Shown here piece by piece: positions 50,256-58,571 of a DNA stretch of 64,000 bases. Under the pieces are notes generated by a model, which was not told where the DNA came from, did not search any database, and saw nothing but the letters and a program-made list of their open reading frames with translations. Numbering within the stretch: the first letter of the stretch is position 1; every line of letters starts with the position of its first letter. The position numbers were made by a program, and so were the translations under genes. Origin of the DNA: Microbacterium sp. 2FI (GTDB taxonomy: Bacteria > Actinomycetota > Actinomycetes > Actinomycetales > Microbacteriaceae); assembly GCF_005502885.1 (NCBI RefSeq), contig NZ_SCMR01000004.1, forward strand, positions 124,001 to 188,000. The letters run 5' to 3'.

Positions 50256-53087
50256 CTAGCGGCCGTTCGCCGCACCGTTGCCGGTGTTCTTCTTCACCTT
50301 GAGTTCACCCGTGCTCACGGCACCCGAGCCGTAGCCGGTCGCGACAAGCGCGTCGGCGCCGATCGCAGCATCGGCCGGCACCGTCGTGGTGAACGTCACG
50401 GTTCCGTCGGTGCTCACGGCGGTGGCGAGGACCGCCGCGGTCGAGCTGAGCTGCAGCGTGACCGACTCGCCCACGCGGAAGCCCGAGCCCGTGACCGTGA
50501 TGCTGTCGCCGGGCTTGGCCGACGACGACTTCACCGTGAGAGTGCCGGACTCCGCCAGCGCCTCGGCGCACGGGTCGCCCGGGACGCCCACCGGGGGAAT
50601 CGGCGTGCCCTGGGTGAGGCCGTCGTCCTCGCGGATCACGACCCGCCCGAACGAGTCGCCGATCGTCGCGCCGCCCTGCGTGTTCGTCACGTTCGCCGCG
50701 TAGGTCGCCGACGCGGCCGAGCCGGGGTTCGCGTCGCCCTGGAAGGGCACCGAGACCGCCTTGCACTGCTCGCCGGGAGCGAAGACGAGTTTCTGCATGA
50801 CGGGGCTGATCTTCGACGATGCGAAGCCGAGAGCGCTGAAGTACATCGTCGCGGTCTCTTCGGCCGGCCGCGAAAGCACGACCGGCACGCGGATGGTACC
50901 GGGACCGGCGCCTTCCTCGACCTTGACGTCCGGCACCGACGCGACAGGCCTCGTCGACACCTCCGGTGTTCCCACCGTCGGGGCCTCGAGCAGCGTCAGG
51001 TCGGACAGCAGCACGCCGCCCGCCTCCGCGGGAGCCGCCAGTCGCACCTCGCGCACGTCGGTCAGGTCGACACCGGCGAAGTCCGACAGCGGGATGCTGA
51101 GCTGCTGCAGCAGCACCTTGCGGAGCGGGTTCGCCGACCCCGGCAGCACCGTGAGCGCGTCCCCGTAGGCGGATGCCGTGACCGAGATCGCCGCTCCCGC
51201 GCCGTCGAGAAGGGTGACGGTGAGCTCGGTACCCGTCGTGACGTACTCATCGGGCGAGACGCGGAACGAGAGGCTCTCGTATCCGGTGGCATCGACCGAG
51301 CCGCCGGGAACCGGCACGCGAAGCTCACCGGCGGTCTCGCTGCCGGTCGGCGCGGTGTAGGTGAAATGCAGTGCGGTGGTCGACGGCACGGCGGGTGCCT
51401 TCGGGTTCGACGTGGTGCTCGTCACCGAGCCGGCGTTGCCCCAGTCGGGAGCCTGCGCGAAGCCGAGGGTCTCGATGCAGTAGGGCAGGATGCCGGGGAC
51501 CGGCGTCGACGCGATCCCCTCGCACGTCTCATACGACCCCGCTCCGCGGACCGTCAGCACACTGCCCGGCACGTCGAAGTTGTTCAGGTCGAGACGCGTC
51601 GACGCAGGCTGTGTCGCGCTCACGCGGATGTCGGCGAAGTCCACCGTGGCGGGCTTGGCGTCGGACCCGTCGAACATCGGCAGGAACTGGTCTTCTCCGC
51701 CGAGGGTGAGGCGGAAGAATCCTGCGATGTAGGCGTTGCCGACCGCGTACTGCTCGGGCGCCGTGAGGCGCGTCGTCGTCGGTGCGTCGGCGCCGCAGAC
51801 CGGGTCCAGCTGACCGAAGCCGCGCCAGTCGTCAGCGGTTCCGAACGCGAACATGCCGGGCGTCCAGATCGTGTTGAAGAAGTTGTGGTTCGTGCCCATG
51901 ATCAGCACAGACGAGCGCAGCACGTCGTCGCCGTACGCGTGACGCGAGTCGTTGATGAACTTCTGGCCCATCTGGTCTTCGACGTCGCCGTCGCAGTACG
52001 GGAGCAGGGTCGCGGTCGGGATGCCGGGAACCGAGATGCGCGAGTACGACGTCGGGGCGATCGGGAGTACGCCGTTGATGCCGAACGGCTTGTCCTGCTC
52101 GGCGTTGAGGACCGCGGCGCGCATGATCCCCTCACCGCCGCGGGAGTGGCCCATCAGTCCGACGTTGTCGAGGTCGAGGCGCCCCTTGAGTGCGGCGCTC
52201 ACCGGAACCGGCGAGCCCTCCGGCGAGACGAACTTGCCTGCGTCGGCGGCGCGAAGGAGGGACAGGTGGTCGATGACGAGCTGTCCGCGGGCCTTGGCGC
52301 CGGTGTCGTCGGCGCGGGATCCGTCGAGCGCGTTGATCGCGTTCGCCGAGATCGACACGACGGCGTAGCCCTGGCTCGCGAGGATCTCTGCGGCGTCGTT
52401 GTAGCCGAGGTAGCTCGGGATCTCGGTCTGCCCGGGCGAGCACGGCCACGCCGGCGCCCCCGCAGGGCGGGTGCCGCCGCACGAGGCGTGCCGACCGTGC
52501 AGCAGGATCACGACGGGGCGCTCGCCCTTGGCCTCCTCAGGCAGGAAGACGGCGGCGCGCATCTCGCCCTTGAGGCCGAAGTCGGGAATCACCTGCACCT
52601 CGTCGCCGAGGTCGTAGTCGTATCGGCCGACGGTATAGGCGCCGTACTCGGAGGGGTCGGCATCCAGCACCGGAGCCGCTGCGGCGAGAGGAGCAGTGAG
52701 GGAGCGCAGCGCCGCCGCGTCGTCGGCGACGGACTCCTCGGCGGAGGGGTCGCCCTGCCCGGCCCACCCCTGCTCGACCGTCTCGGCGGTCGCTACCGCG
52801 GGGTCGGTGGTGGTGACCGAGACTTCGAGTCCGTCCTCGGACTCCGTCGCGATTCCGATCTCGACACCGTCGACCCACACGGTGGGGGCGGACGCCGTGA
52901 TCTCGAGCGGCTCATCGAGGGTCTTCACGATCTCGTAGCCACCCGCGATCGCGTTGACCGTCCAGTCGTCGCCTGCGGCGACGGTGTCGTCGGCGGCGGC
53001 GAAAGCCGGCGCGGCGGCGAGGAGGGATGCCGTTGTGGCGCACACCACGCCGATGGTTGTGAGTCGTTTCATTCGGGACCTGGACAC
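50256..53087 (-). CDS. Large secreted multidomain alpha/beta hydrolase
   Basis: 943 residues from the GTG at 53087, which has GAGGAG nine bases upstream (an ATG at 53072 is the alternative). A Sec signal peptide ends near AAPAFA (about 30). The hydrolase domain (about 150-520) has ILLHGRH (oxyanion region) and the nucleophile elbow GHSRGGEG (Ser about 315), close to chlorophyllase/PAF-acetylhydrolase-like secreted lipases. The middle region is beta-rich, with a Calx-beta-like segment (about 755-860), and the C-terminal 80 residues form an IPT/TIG-like fold (SITVTGSGFRVGESV). No sortase or anchor motif, so it is released. Substrate unknown; ester or amide of a large molecule is likely. Confidence 0.8.
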   Translation of the reverse strand: MSRSRMKRLTTIGVVCATTASLLAAAPAFAAADDTVAAGDDWTVNAIAGGYEIVKTLDEPLEITASAPTVWVDGVEIGIATESEDGLEVSVTTTDPAVATAETVEQGWAGQGDPSAEESVADDAAALRSLTAPLAAAAPVLDADPSEYGAYTVGRYDYDLGDEVQVIPDFGLKGEMRAAVFLPEEAKGERPVVILLHGRHASCGGTRPAGAPAWPCSPGQTEIPSYLGYNDAAEILASQGYAVVSISANAINALDGSRADDTGAKARGQLVIDHLSLLRAADAGKFVSPEGSPVPVSAALKGRLDLDNVGLMGHSRGGEGIMRAAVLNAEQDKPFGINGVLPIAPTSYSRISVPGIPTATLLPYCDGDVEDQMGQKFINDSRHAYGDDVLRSSVLIMGTNHNFFNTIWTPGMFAFGTADDWRGFGQLDPVCGADAPTTTRLTAPEQYAVGNAYIAGFFRLTLGGEDQFLPMFDGSDAKPATVDFADIRVSATQPASTRLDLNNFDVPGSVLTVRGAGSYETCEGIASTPVPGILPYCIETLGFAQAPDWGNAGSVTSTTSNPKAPAVPSTTALHFTYTAPTGSETAGELRVPVPGGSVDATGYESLSFRVSPDEYVTTGTELTVTLLDGAGAAISVTASAYGDALTVLPGSANPLRKVLLQQLSIPLSDFAGVDLTDVREVRLAAPAEAGGVLLSDLTLLEAPTVGTPEVSTRPVASVPDVKVEEGAGPGTIRVPVVLSRPAEETATMYFSALGFASSKISPVMQKLVFAPGEQCKAVSVPFQGDANPGSAASATYAANVTNTQGGATIGDSFGRVVIREDDGLTQGTPIPPVGVPGDPCAEALAESGTLTVKSSSAKPGDSITVTGSGFRVGESVTLQLSSTAAVLATAVSTDGTVTFTTTVPADAAIGADALVATGYGSGAVSTGELKVKKNTGNGAANGR

Positions 53088-53189
53088 AGTGCAGCGCTCC
53101 TCGGGAAGGAAGGGATGGGTGTCTGTCCGGTGTCGGTGTCGAGCGCCCACGGTCAGAGCGCGATGACTCCCGACGCTGGGCGTTCCTCG

Positions 53190-53238
53190 ACGCTAGCGGT
53201 CGCCATCCTGCGGAAAGGGCCGGTTTTCGATCTCGAAA
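53190..53238 (-). promoter_or_regulatory. Candidate promoter/operator of the secreted hydrolase
   Basis: Minus-strand TAGCGT (53190-53195) is a possible -10, about 105 bp before the GTG. Upstream, TTTCGA (53225-53230) and TCGAAA (53233-53238) form a small inverted repeat. No good -35. Confidence 0.25.
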
Positions 53239-53270
53239 CCCCGCGCGCGCAAGAACTTAACAAACGCCGG

Positions 53271-53786
53271 TCAGATCACCGGGTCGGCGTCGAGCTCGAG
53301 GTCGTAGGCCCATGACGGTGCGAGGGCGGCGATGCGCGCTGCGCGCCACTGCCACACCGTCCACAGCACGGGCCACAGGAGGGGTGCGGTGGGCCCGCCG
53401 ATCACGAGGCGGTCGCGCCACAGCGTCTTGGCGGGGTCGCCCGGCGCGGGCGAGACGGCCATCTGGTGGTCCCATACGTCGAGGCTCGCGAGGGGGCCGG
53501 TGAGCGGGATGCCGCTGTCGCGGAAGATGCGCACGCGGTCGTCCGGCTCGTCAACGAATCGCTCCGACATGTGGATGAGCTGGCGGCCCATCGGCACGCC
53601 GCCGATCGCCGACAGCTGCACCGGGATGTCGTCGCCCGGAGCCCACGTCGTCGGCAGGCCCTTCGGCTCGAGCGGTGCGAGGTCGAGCAGCGGGCCGTAG
53701 AGCTCGGCGACCGCGCGGGGAGAGTGGACGGCCCGCCACGCGGCATCCGCGTCGCAGTCGATGACGAGCTTGAGCAGGATCCGCAT
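53271..53786 (-). CDS. SRPBCC-like conserved hypothetical protein
   Basis: 171 residues, no signal peptide. The N-terminus (MRILLKLVIDCDADAAWRAV then HSPRAVAELYGPLLDL) and the later pattern resemble START/SRPBCC proteins with an N-terminal strand, helices and a lipid-type cavity. The family is a guess from the pattern. The start ATG at 53786 gives the natural N-terminus. It is transcribed alone, convergent with nothing nearby, and divergent from the ComB-like gene. Confidence 0.55.
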   Translation of the reverse strand: MRILLKLVIDCDADAAWRAVHSPRAVAELYGPLLDLAPLEPKGLPTTWAPGDDIPVQLSAIGGVPMGRQLIHMSERFVDEPDDRVRIFRDSGIPLTGPLASLDVWDHQMAVSPAPGDPAKTLWRDRLVIGGPTAPLLWPVLWTVWQWRAARIAALAPSWAYDLELDADPVI

Positions 53787-53807
53787 CGCCCCAGTGTGTC
53801 ACCGTCC

Positions 53808-53838
53808 GGTCGCTGAGCGAGCGCAGCGAGACGAAGCG
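53808..53838 (+). repeat. Dispersed repeat, family 1, copy C
   Basis: GGTCGCTGAGCGAGCGCAGC and 11 further bases, identical to the copy inside lhr (11601-11631, opposite strand). Here it is intergenic, between the SRPBCC-like and ComB-like genes. Confidence 0.75.
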
Positions 53839-53853
53839 CCCATCCGCCCGTCG

Positions 53854-53859
53854 TACGCT
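53854..53859 (+). promoter_or_regulatory. -10 element for a leaderless transcript (ComB-like gene)
   Basis: TACGCT ends six bases before the ATG at 53866. The family 1 repeat lies just upstream, where a -35 would be. Confidence 0.45.
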
Positions 53860-53865
53860 GGACGG

Positions 53866-54510
53866 ATGCCCTCGCCGTTCGACCAGCACCGCTACCAGGT
53901 CCGCCTCGAGTGGGGGATCGACGGCCTCGTGCGGCTCGCGCCGGCCGACATCGTCGTCGTCGTCGACGTGCTGCGGTTCTCGACGACGGTCGCCGCTGCG
54001 CTCGAGACCGGATCCGTCACAGGCGTCGCCCTCGACGCGAGTGCGCACGAGGTGTCGCTGAACGGCGCAGCGGTGGCCGAGGCCGCCGCGCGCACGGGAT
54101 CGGTCGTGCTGCTGGGGTGCCTCCGCAACGCCGCGGCCGTCGCGGCCGCAGTCCTCGCCGAACAGCAGCGCCGCGGCGCGCGCACCAGCGTCTCGATCAT
54201 CGCGGCGGGCGAGCTGGCCTCGCGCGACGAGCTCGCGCCGCTGCGGTTCGCCGTCGAAGACCACCTCGGCGCCGGGGCGATCGTCGACGCGCTCGGCGCG
54301 CTCGGCATCGACCACACCGCACCCGAGGCTGCGGCCGCCGGCGAGGCGTTCCGAGGACTCCGGGGCGCCGTGCGGCACCTGCTCACCGCGAGCGGGTCGG
54401 GGCAGGAGCTCATCGACCACGGCCGCCGCGACGAGGTGCTGGCCGCCGCCGCGGTGGATGCGGCATCCGTCGTCCCCGTGCTTCGCGACGGGGCCTTCGC
54501 CGCCTTCTGA
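53866..54510 (+). CDS. 2-phosphosulfolactate phosphatase-like protein (ComB family)
   Basis: 214 residues. VVVVDVLRFSTTVAAALETG (about 30-49) is the ComB signature, and later SIIAAGELASRDELAPLRFA followed by EDHLGAGAIVD matches the metal-dependent phosphatase core. ComB acts in coenzyme M synthesis in archaea; in actinobacteria, which lack that pathway, homologs have an unknown substrate (possibly sulfolactate-related). It is a single gene and probably leaderless. Confidence 0.8.
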   Translation: MPSPFDQHRYQVRLEWGIDGLVRLAPADIVVVVDVLRFSTTVAAALETGSVTGVALDASAHEVSLNGAAVAEAAARTGSVVLLGCLRNAAAVAAAVLAEQQRRGARTSVSIIAAGELASRDELAPLRFAVEDHLGAGAIVDALGALGIDHTAPEAAAAGEAFRGLRGAVRHLLTASGSGQELIDHGRRDEVLAAAAVDAASVVPVLRDGAFAAF

Positions 54511-54527
54511 CGCCGCGCGCCGGCGCG

Positions 54528-55016
54528 CTACCGCGGGGTCATCGCGGCGAGCCGCGTCGCGGGCGTGATCTCGCGCCGCGACCACGAGATCGCGAAGCGC
54601 TCGTCGAAGACCGGGGCGCAGCGCGCGCATGACGTCGCCCGCGTCGCACGGCGATGCCGGTAGGCGACGTGCCCGGCGGGGCAGGTGCCCACCCACGACG
54701 CCAGCTCGACCGCGGTCTCGCCGTTGTGGGTCGTGCCGCCGACGTAGCCGAGCTCGCGCGCCGTCGCCTTCCACCGCGCGCCGTGGCCGGCGCCGGCGCC
54801 CGCGAGCGCATGGGCGACCTCGTGCAGCAGGGTCTGGTGGTTGGTGTCGTCGTCGTAGCGCGCCGTCAGGTAGCGCGAGACGCTGATGCGCTTGCGGCGG
54901 TAATCGCACAGGCCTGCGCGGCGCTTGGCGCTGTCGAAGGCGAACGACCACGAGGGGTCGAGATGGAGCTGGATGAGCGCTTCCGCCCATCGGCGGACAT
55001 CACGGGGATCGGACAT
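54528..55016 (-). CDS. SprT-like zinc metalloprotein
   Basis: 162 residues. The zinc motif is HEVAHALAG (HEVAH about 65-69), after the SprT-family sequence KRRAGLCDYRRKRISVSRYL. The C-terminal zinc-ribbon is partly kept (CPAGHVAYRHRRATRATSCA). SprT-like proteins resemble the protease domain of SPRTN, which degrades DNA-protein crosslinks, but bacterial functions are not settled. It shares its 3' intergenic space with the ComB-like gene. It starts 30 bp after the TPR-like gene. Confidence 0.8.
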   Translation of the reverse strand: MSDPRDVRRWAEALIQLHLDPSWSFAFDSAKRRAGLCDYRRKRISVSRYLTARYDDDTNHQTLLHEVAHALAGAGAGHGARWKATARELGYVGGTTHNGETAVELASWVGTCPAGHVAYRHRRATRATSCARCAPVFDERFAISWSRREITPATRLAAMTPR

Positions 55017-55046
55017 GGCGGTGACGCTAGAACGTACCTACGACAC

Positions 55047-55574
55047 TCAGCTGGCGACCGACGCGGCCGCGCGGCGCCGGTCGGCCGCATCGATCGACAG
55101 CAGCGCCTGCTCGATCTGGTCGTCGGGTGCTCCCGACTCCTGGCGCAGGAACAGCGCGCGCTTGAAATCGCGTCGGGCCGACTCGTAATCCTCGGCCTCG
55201 TAGTGGGTCTTTCCGCGGTGCTGGTACGCGAAGGCGGCGATCGCCGCCCAGCCCTGGCCCTCGGCCTCTTCGGCGCAGGTCGTCAGCTCCTGGTCGGCGG
55301 CGGCATAGGACCCGCGCACCTGGACGACGGATGCGTGCAGGATGCGTGCCCGCAGCAGGTCCTTGCGGGTGCCGGCCATGCGCGCGACGCGCACGGACTG
55401 CTCCGACAGCACCATGGCGTCATCGGGGCGACCGAGCACCTTCAGCAGCCACACCCGCTCGAGGAGGGCCGGGAGGCTGCGCTGCTCGCCGATCTCGTCG
55501 AGCCGCTCCTTGCACTGACGGGGGTCGACCTGCTCGCGCAGAGTGTCGGGATCGTAACCCTTGATGTAGCTCAC
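55047..55574 (-). CDS. TPR-like helical repeat protein
   Basis: 175 residues, cytoplasmic. Repeated helix pairs such as LPALLERVWLLKVLGRPDDA and AYQHRGKTHYEAEDYESARR resemble tetratricopeptide repeats (about 35-140). No enzymatic motif. It probably mediates protein contacts. It lies upstream of and in the same direction as the SprT-like gene. Function unknown. Confidence 0.6.
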   Translation of the reverse strand: MSYIKGYDPDTLREQVDPRQCKERLDEIGEQRSLPALLERVWLLKVLGRPDDAMVLSEQSVRVARMAGTRKDLLRARILHASVVQVRGSYAAADQELTTCAEEAEGQGWAAIAAFAYQHRGKTHYEAEDYESARRDFKRALFLRQESGAPDDQIEQALLSIDAADRRRAAASVAS

Positions 55575-55654
55575 GGTGACTCCCCTTCCACGCGTCCGAA
55601 CCGCTCCTCCAGTGTGCCTCGGCGGGGCCGCGACGAGGACGTGACGCGCCGCGC

Positions 55655-56518
55655 TCAGCGGTCGAAGAGCGACGAGCTGGGCTTCGGCGACGCGGTCGCA
55701 TCGCCGTCGGTCGCGGGCCGCGCGCCGCGAACGAACTCATCGATCTCGGCGCCCTGCGCCACTTTCGCCGGATGCGGCCCCGCCGCCATCAGCCGAGGCA
55801 GCCACTCCGTGGGCAGGGGTGCGCGGGATGCCGCGATCACGAGGTTGCCGAATCGCCGGCCCTTGAGGGTCTGCACCTCGGCGAGCACCACGACGTGGGG
55901 AAGGACGTCGCGGATCGTGGCGACCTGGCGCCGCGCGAACGCGAGCCCGGCACCGTCTGCGACGTTGACGAGCAGCACGCCGTCGGGCGCGAGGAGGCGC
56001 GCGGCTTCGGTGTAGAACTCCACCGTCGTCAGGTGTGCGGGCGTCTGCGCGCCCGAGTACACGTCCGATACGACGAGGTCGACGGCGCCCGTCATCGCCG
56101 CCGGAAGCCGCGAGAGCCCGGCCCGCGCGTCGCCGATCCGCACGCGCAGTGACGCGCCGCGGGGGAGCGGCAGGTTCTCGCGCACGAGGTCCCACAGGGC
56201 CGGTTCGAGCTCGATCACCTGCTGGCGCGAGCCCGGCCGCGTCGCCTCGACGTAGCGGGGGATCGTGAGGGCGCCGGCTCCGAGGTGCACGGCGGTGAGC
56301 GGCTGTCGCGGCATCCGCAGTCTGTCGATCACCGCCCCCATCCGCGCGATGTACTCGAAGTGCAGGTGGGTCGGATCGTCGAGGTCGACGTGCGACTGGG
56401 GCGTGCCGTCGACGTCGAGCTCCCACCCGCCGCCGAACGCGGACGGCACGATGCGGGCGAGCGTTCCGTCCGACAGGCGTGCGGACGGAGCCGGTGCCTC
56501 GTTCCTCGCGCGCGCCAT
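55655..56518 (-). CDS. Spermidine synthase-fold protein (SAM-dependent methyltransferase-like)
   Basis: 287 residues. The core VHLGAGALTIPRYVEATRPG (about 100-119) and VIELEPALWDLVRENLP, then DLVVSDVYSGAQTP, correspond to the SAM-binding region and the conserved catalytic Asp stretch of spermidine-synthase-like enzymes. The protein is shorter than the fused MFS-spermidine-synthase forms and lacks membrane segments. The usual D-x-x-Y aminopropyltransferase pattern is only partly visible, so the substrate is uncertain. It is 80 bp before the TPR-like gene on the same strand. Confidence 0.75.
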   Translation of the reverse strand: MARARNEAPAPSARLSDGTLARIVPSAFGGGWELDVDGTPQSHVDLDDPTHLHFEYIARMGAVIDRLRMPRQPLTAVHLGAGALTIPRYVEATRPGSRQQVIELEPALWDLVRENLPLPRGASLRVRIGDARAGLSRLPAAMTGAVDLVVSDVYSGAQTPAHLTTVEFYTEAARLLAPDGVLLVNVADGAGLAFARRQVATIRDVLPHVVVLAEVQTLKGRRFGNLVIAASRAPLPTEWLPRLMAAGPHPAKVAQGAEIDEFVRGARPATDGDATASPKPSSSLFDR

Positions 56519-56564
56519 GCCCTCAGGCTAGTCGACGCAGCGGCCCCGACTGCCTTGATGCTGA

Positions 56565-56586
56565 CACTTCTGCTTGCAGAGAAGTG
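56565..56586. other. Nested hairpin upstream of the peptide-importer operon
   Basis: CACTTCT (56565-56571) pairs with AGAAGTG (56580-56586), and CTGC/GCAG pair inside. It lies in the 256-bp divergent gap between the spermidine-synthase-like gene and the importer operon; operator or leader structure, role unknown. Confidence 0.3.
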
Positions 56587-56689
56587 CTGGATCCGCGCAT
56601 TTCGACAAGCGTGCGCAGAACTTCCGCGTCGAAACACAATCGAGACACAGGTGTAATCGTCGGTGCGGCACGTCGCGGGTAGCGTCGAG

Positions 56690-56695
56690 GAATCA
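56690..56695 (+). promoter_or_regulatory. -10 element of the second peptide-importer operon
   Basis: TAGCGT, the same hexamer as at several leaderless genes, but here about 80 bp before the ATG at 56775. No convincing -35. Confidence 0.35.
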
Positions 56696-56774
56696 CTCCC
56701 CCCCGCGGGCCGTTGCGCCTCGCCTCACGACGACGTGTCAGGGTGCCCGCGATCACATGGAAGGTGCACAGCAC

Positions 56775-58442
56775 ATGCTCCACACTGCGAAGAGGCGCTG
56801 GATTGCCGGCGCCGCGGTTGCGGCCATCGGCGCGCTCGTCCTGACCGCTTGCGCGAGTCAGCGCGAGGACGACGGCGGCGAAGAAGCGGCTACCGACGTC
56901 GACTCGACGTTCGTTTTCGGCTCGTCGGGCGACATCTCCAGCCTCGACCCCGCGTTCGCGAGCGACGGTGAGTCGTTCCGCGTCTCGCGTCAGATCTTCG
57001 AGGGCCTCGTCGGCGTCGAGCCCGGCACGGCGGACCCGGCGCCCCTGCTCGCCGAGAGCTGGGAGCAGTCCGAGGACGGCCTGTCGTACACGTTCCAGCT
57101 GAAGGAGGGCGTGACCTTCCACGACGGCACTCCCTTCGACGCCGACGCCGTCTGCTTCAACTTCGATCGCCAGAACGCCTTCACCGGTGTCGCGGCCAGC
57201 CAGAGCATGGCGTACTACTGGGGCGTCATCATGCGCGGCTTCGAAGAGAGCGGCACCTCGATCTATGGCGGCTGCGAGGTCGGCAGCCCCACCGAGGTGA
57301 CGATCGCCCTCACGCAGCCCTTCGCCGGCTTCATCCCGGCGCTGTCGCTGCCCGCCTTCTCGATCCAGAGCCCGACCGCTCTCGAGGAGTACGGCGCCGA
57401 CGAGGTGGGCGGCACCGCCGACGCACCCGTCCAGAGCGAGTACGGTCAGGGCCACCCGACCGGCACCGGTCCGTTCGTGTTCGAGTCGTGGGCTCCGGGC
57501 GAGTCGACCACGCTCGCCGCGTACGAGGACTACTGGGGTGAGCAGGGCCAGGTGCAGGAGGTCATCTTCCAGGTGATCGGCGATACCACCGCCCGCCGCC
57601 AGGCTCTCGAGTCGGGCAGTATCGACGGCTACGACCTCGCAGCCCCTGCCGACCTCGGCGCGCTCGAGGAGGCCGGCTTCACGCTGGTCAACCGCGACCC
57701 GTTCAACGTGCTCTACCTCGCGATGAACCAGGCCGTGCCGGCGCTCGCCGACATCAAGGTGCGTCAGGCGATCGCCCACGCGATCGACAAGGACCAGCTC
57801 ATCGCGCAGGTGCTGCCCGAGGGAACCGAGACGGCGACGCAGTTCATGCCTGACAGCGTCATCGGCTGGAACGCCGACGTCACGACGTACGAGTACGACC
57901 CCGACGCCGCCATCGCCCTCCTCGCGGAGGCCGGCTACGACGAGGCGAACCCGCTGTCGATCACGTTCAACTACCCCGTGAACATCTCGCGGCCGTACAT
58001 GCCGAACCCCGAGCAGATCTACACGAACCTGAGCTCGCAGCTCGAGGCCGTGGGCATCGTGCTCACCCCGGTGTCGAACGAGTGGGGCGAGTACCTCGAC
58101 CTCATGCAGGGCGGCAGCGACCACGGCATCCACCTCCTCGGCTGGACCGGCGACTACAACGACCCCGACAACTTCGTGGGCACGTTCTTCGGTCTGCCGA
58201 CCAACGAGTGGGGCTTCGACAACCCCGAGCTGTTCGACGCGCTGAGCGCGGCGCGCGGCATCGCGACCGAAGAGGAGCAGACCGCTGCGTACCAGGCGGT
58301 CAACGCGCAGATCATGGAGTTCCTCCCGGGCATCCCGCTCGCCCACCCGGTGCCGACGCTGGCCTTCGCCGAGCGCGTCACCTCGTACCCGGCGAGCCCC
58401 GTTCAGGACGAGGTCTACAACCTCATCGAGCTGAGCGAGTAA
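56775..58442 (+). CDS. Family 5 ABC substrate-binding lipoprotein (peptide type, second)
   Basis: 555 residues. A lipoprotein signal ends in ALVLTAC (Cys about 26). The body has the SBP_bac_5 signature FQLKEGVTFHDGTPFDADAV and FVFGSSGDISSLDPAFASDG near the mature N-terminus. The ATG at 56775 is chosen with GGAAGG ten bases upstream; 56757 is the alternative. Two permease genes follow after 129 bp, and the ATPase gene is beyond them on the opposite strand. It probably binds oligopeptides. Confidence 0.9.
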   Translation: MLHTAKRRWIAGAAVAAIGALVLTACASQREDDGGEEAATDVDSTFVFGSSGDISSLDPAFASDGESFRVSRQIFEGLVGVEPGTADPAPLLAESWEQSEDGLSYTFQLKEGVTFHDGTPFDADAVCFNFDRQNAFTGVAASQSMAYYWGVIMRGFEESGTSIYGGCEVGSPTEVTIALTQPFAGFIPALSLPAFSIQSPTALEEYGADEVGGTADAPVQSEYGQGHPTGTGPFVFESWAPGESTTLAAYEDYWGEQGQVQEVIFQVIGDTTARRQALESGSIDGYDLAAPADLGALEEAGFTLVNRDPFNVLYLAMNQAVPALADIKVRQAIAHAIDKDQLIAQVLPEGTETATQFMPDSVIGWNADVTTYEYDPDAAIALLAEAGYDEANPLSITFNYPVNISRPYMPNPEQIYTNLSSQLEAVGIVLTPVSNEWGEYLDLMQGGSDHGIHLLGWTGDYNDPDNFVGTFFGLPTNEWGFDNPELFDALSAARGIATEEEQTAAYQAVNAQIMEFLPGIPLAHPVPTLAFAERVTSYPASPVQDEVYNLIELSE

Positions 58443-58571
58443 TCCGCTGAGATCGAATGCCGCGGCCCGGCCATCGCGCCGGGTCGCGGCATCCGATGCT
58501 GCACACCCGCACCCGCTCACCTGATCGAACGCCCCGGCGCTCGCCCGCCGCCCTCCCCGGAGAACCACCCC

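Noticed and set aside
50190..53315. Long plus-strand frame opposite the secreted hydrolase.
   Set aside because: Arg/Gly/Asp-rich translation without motifs, and it runs through the terminator and the opposite gene's promoter. A shadow.
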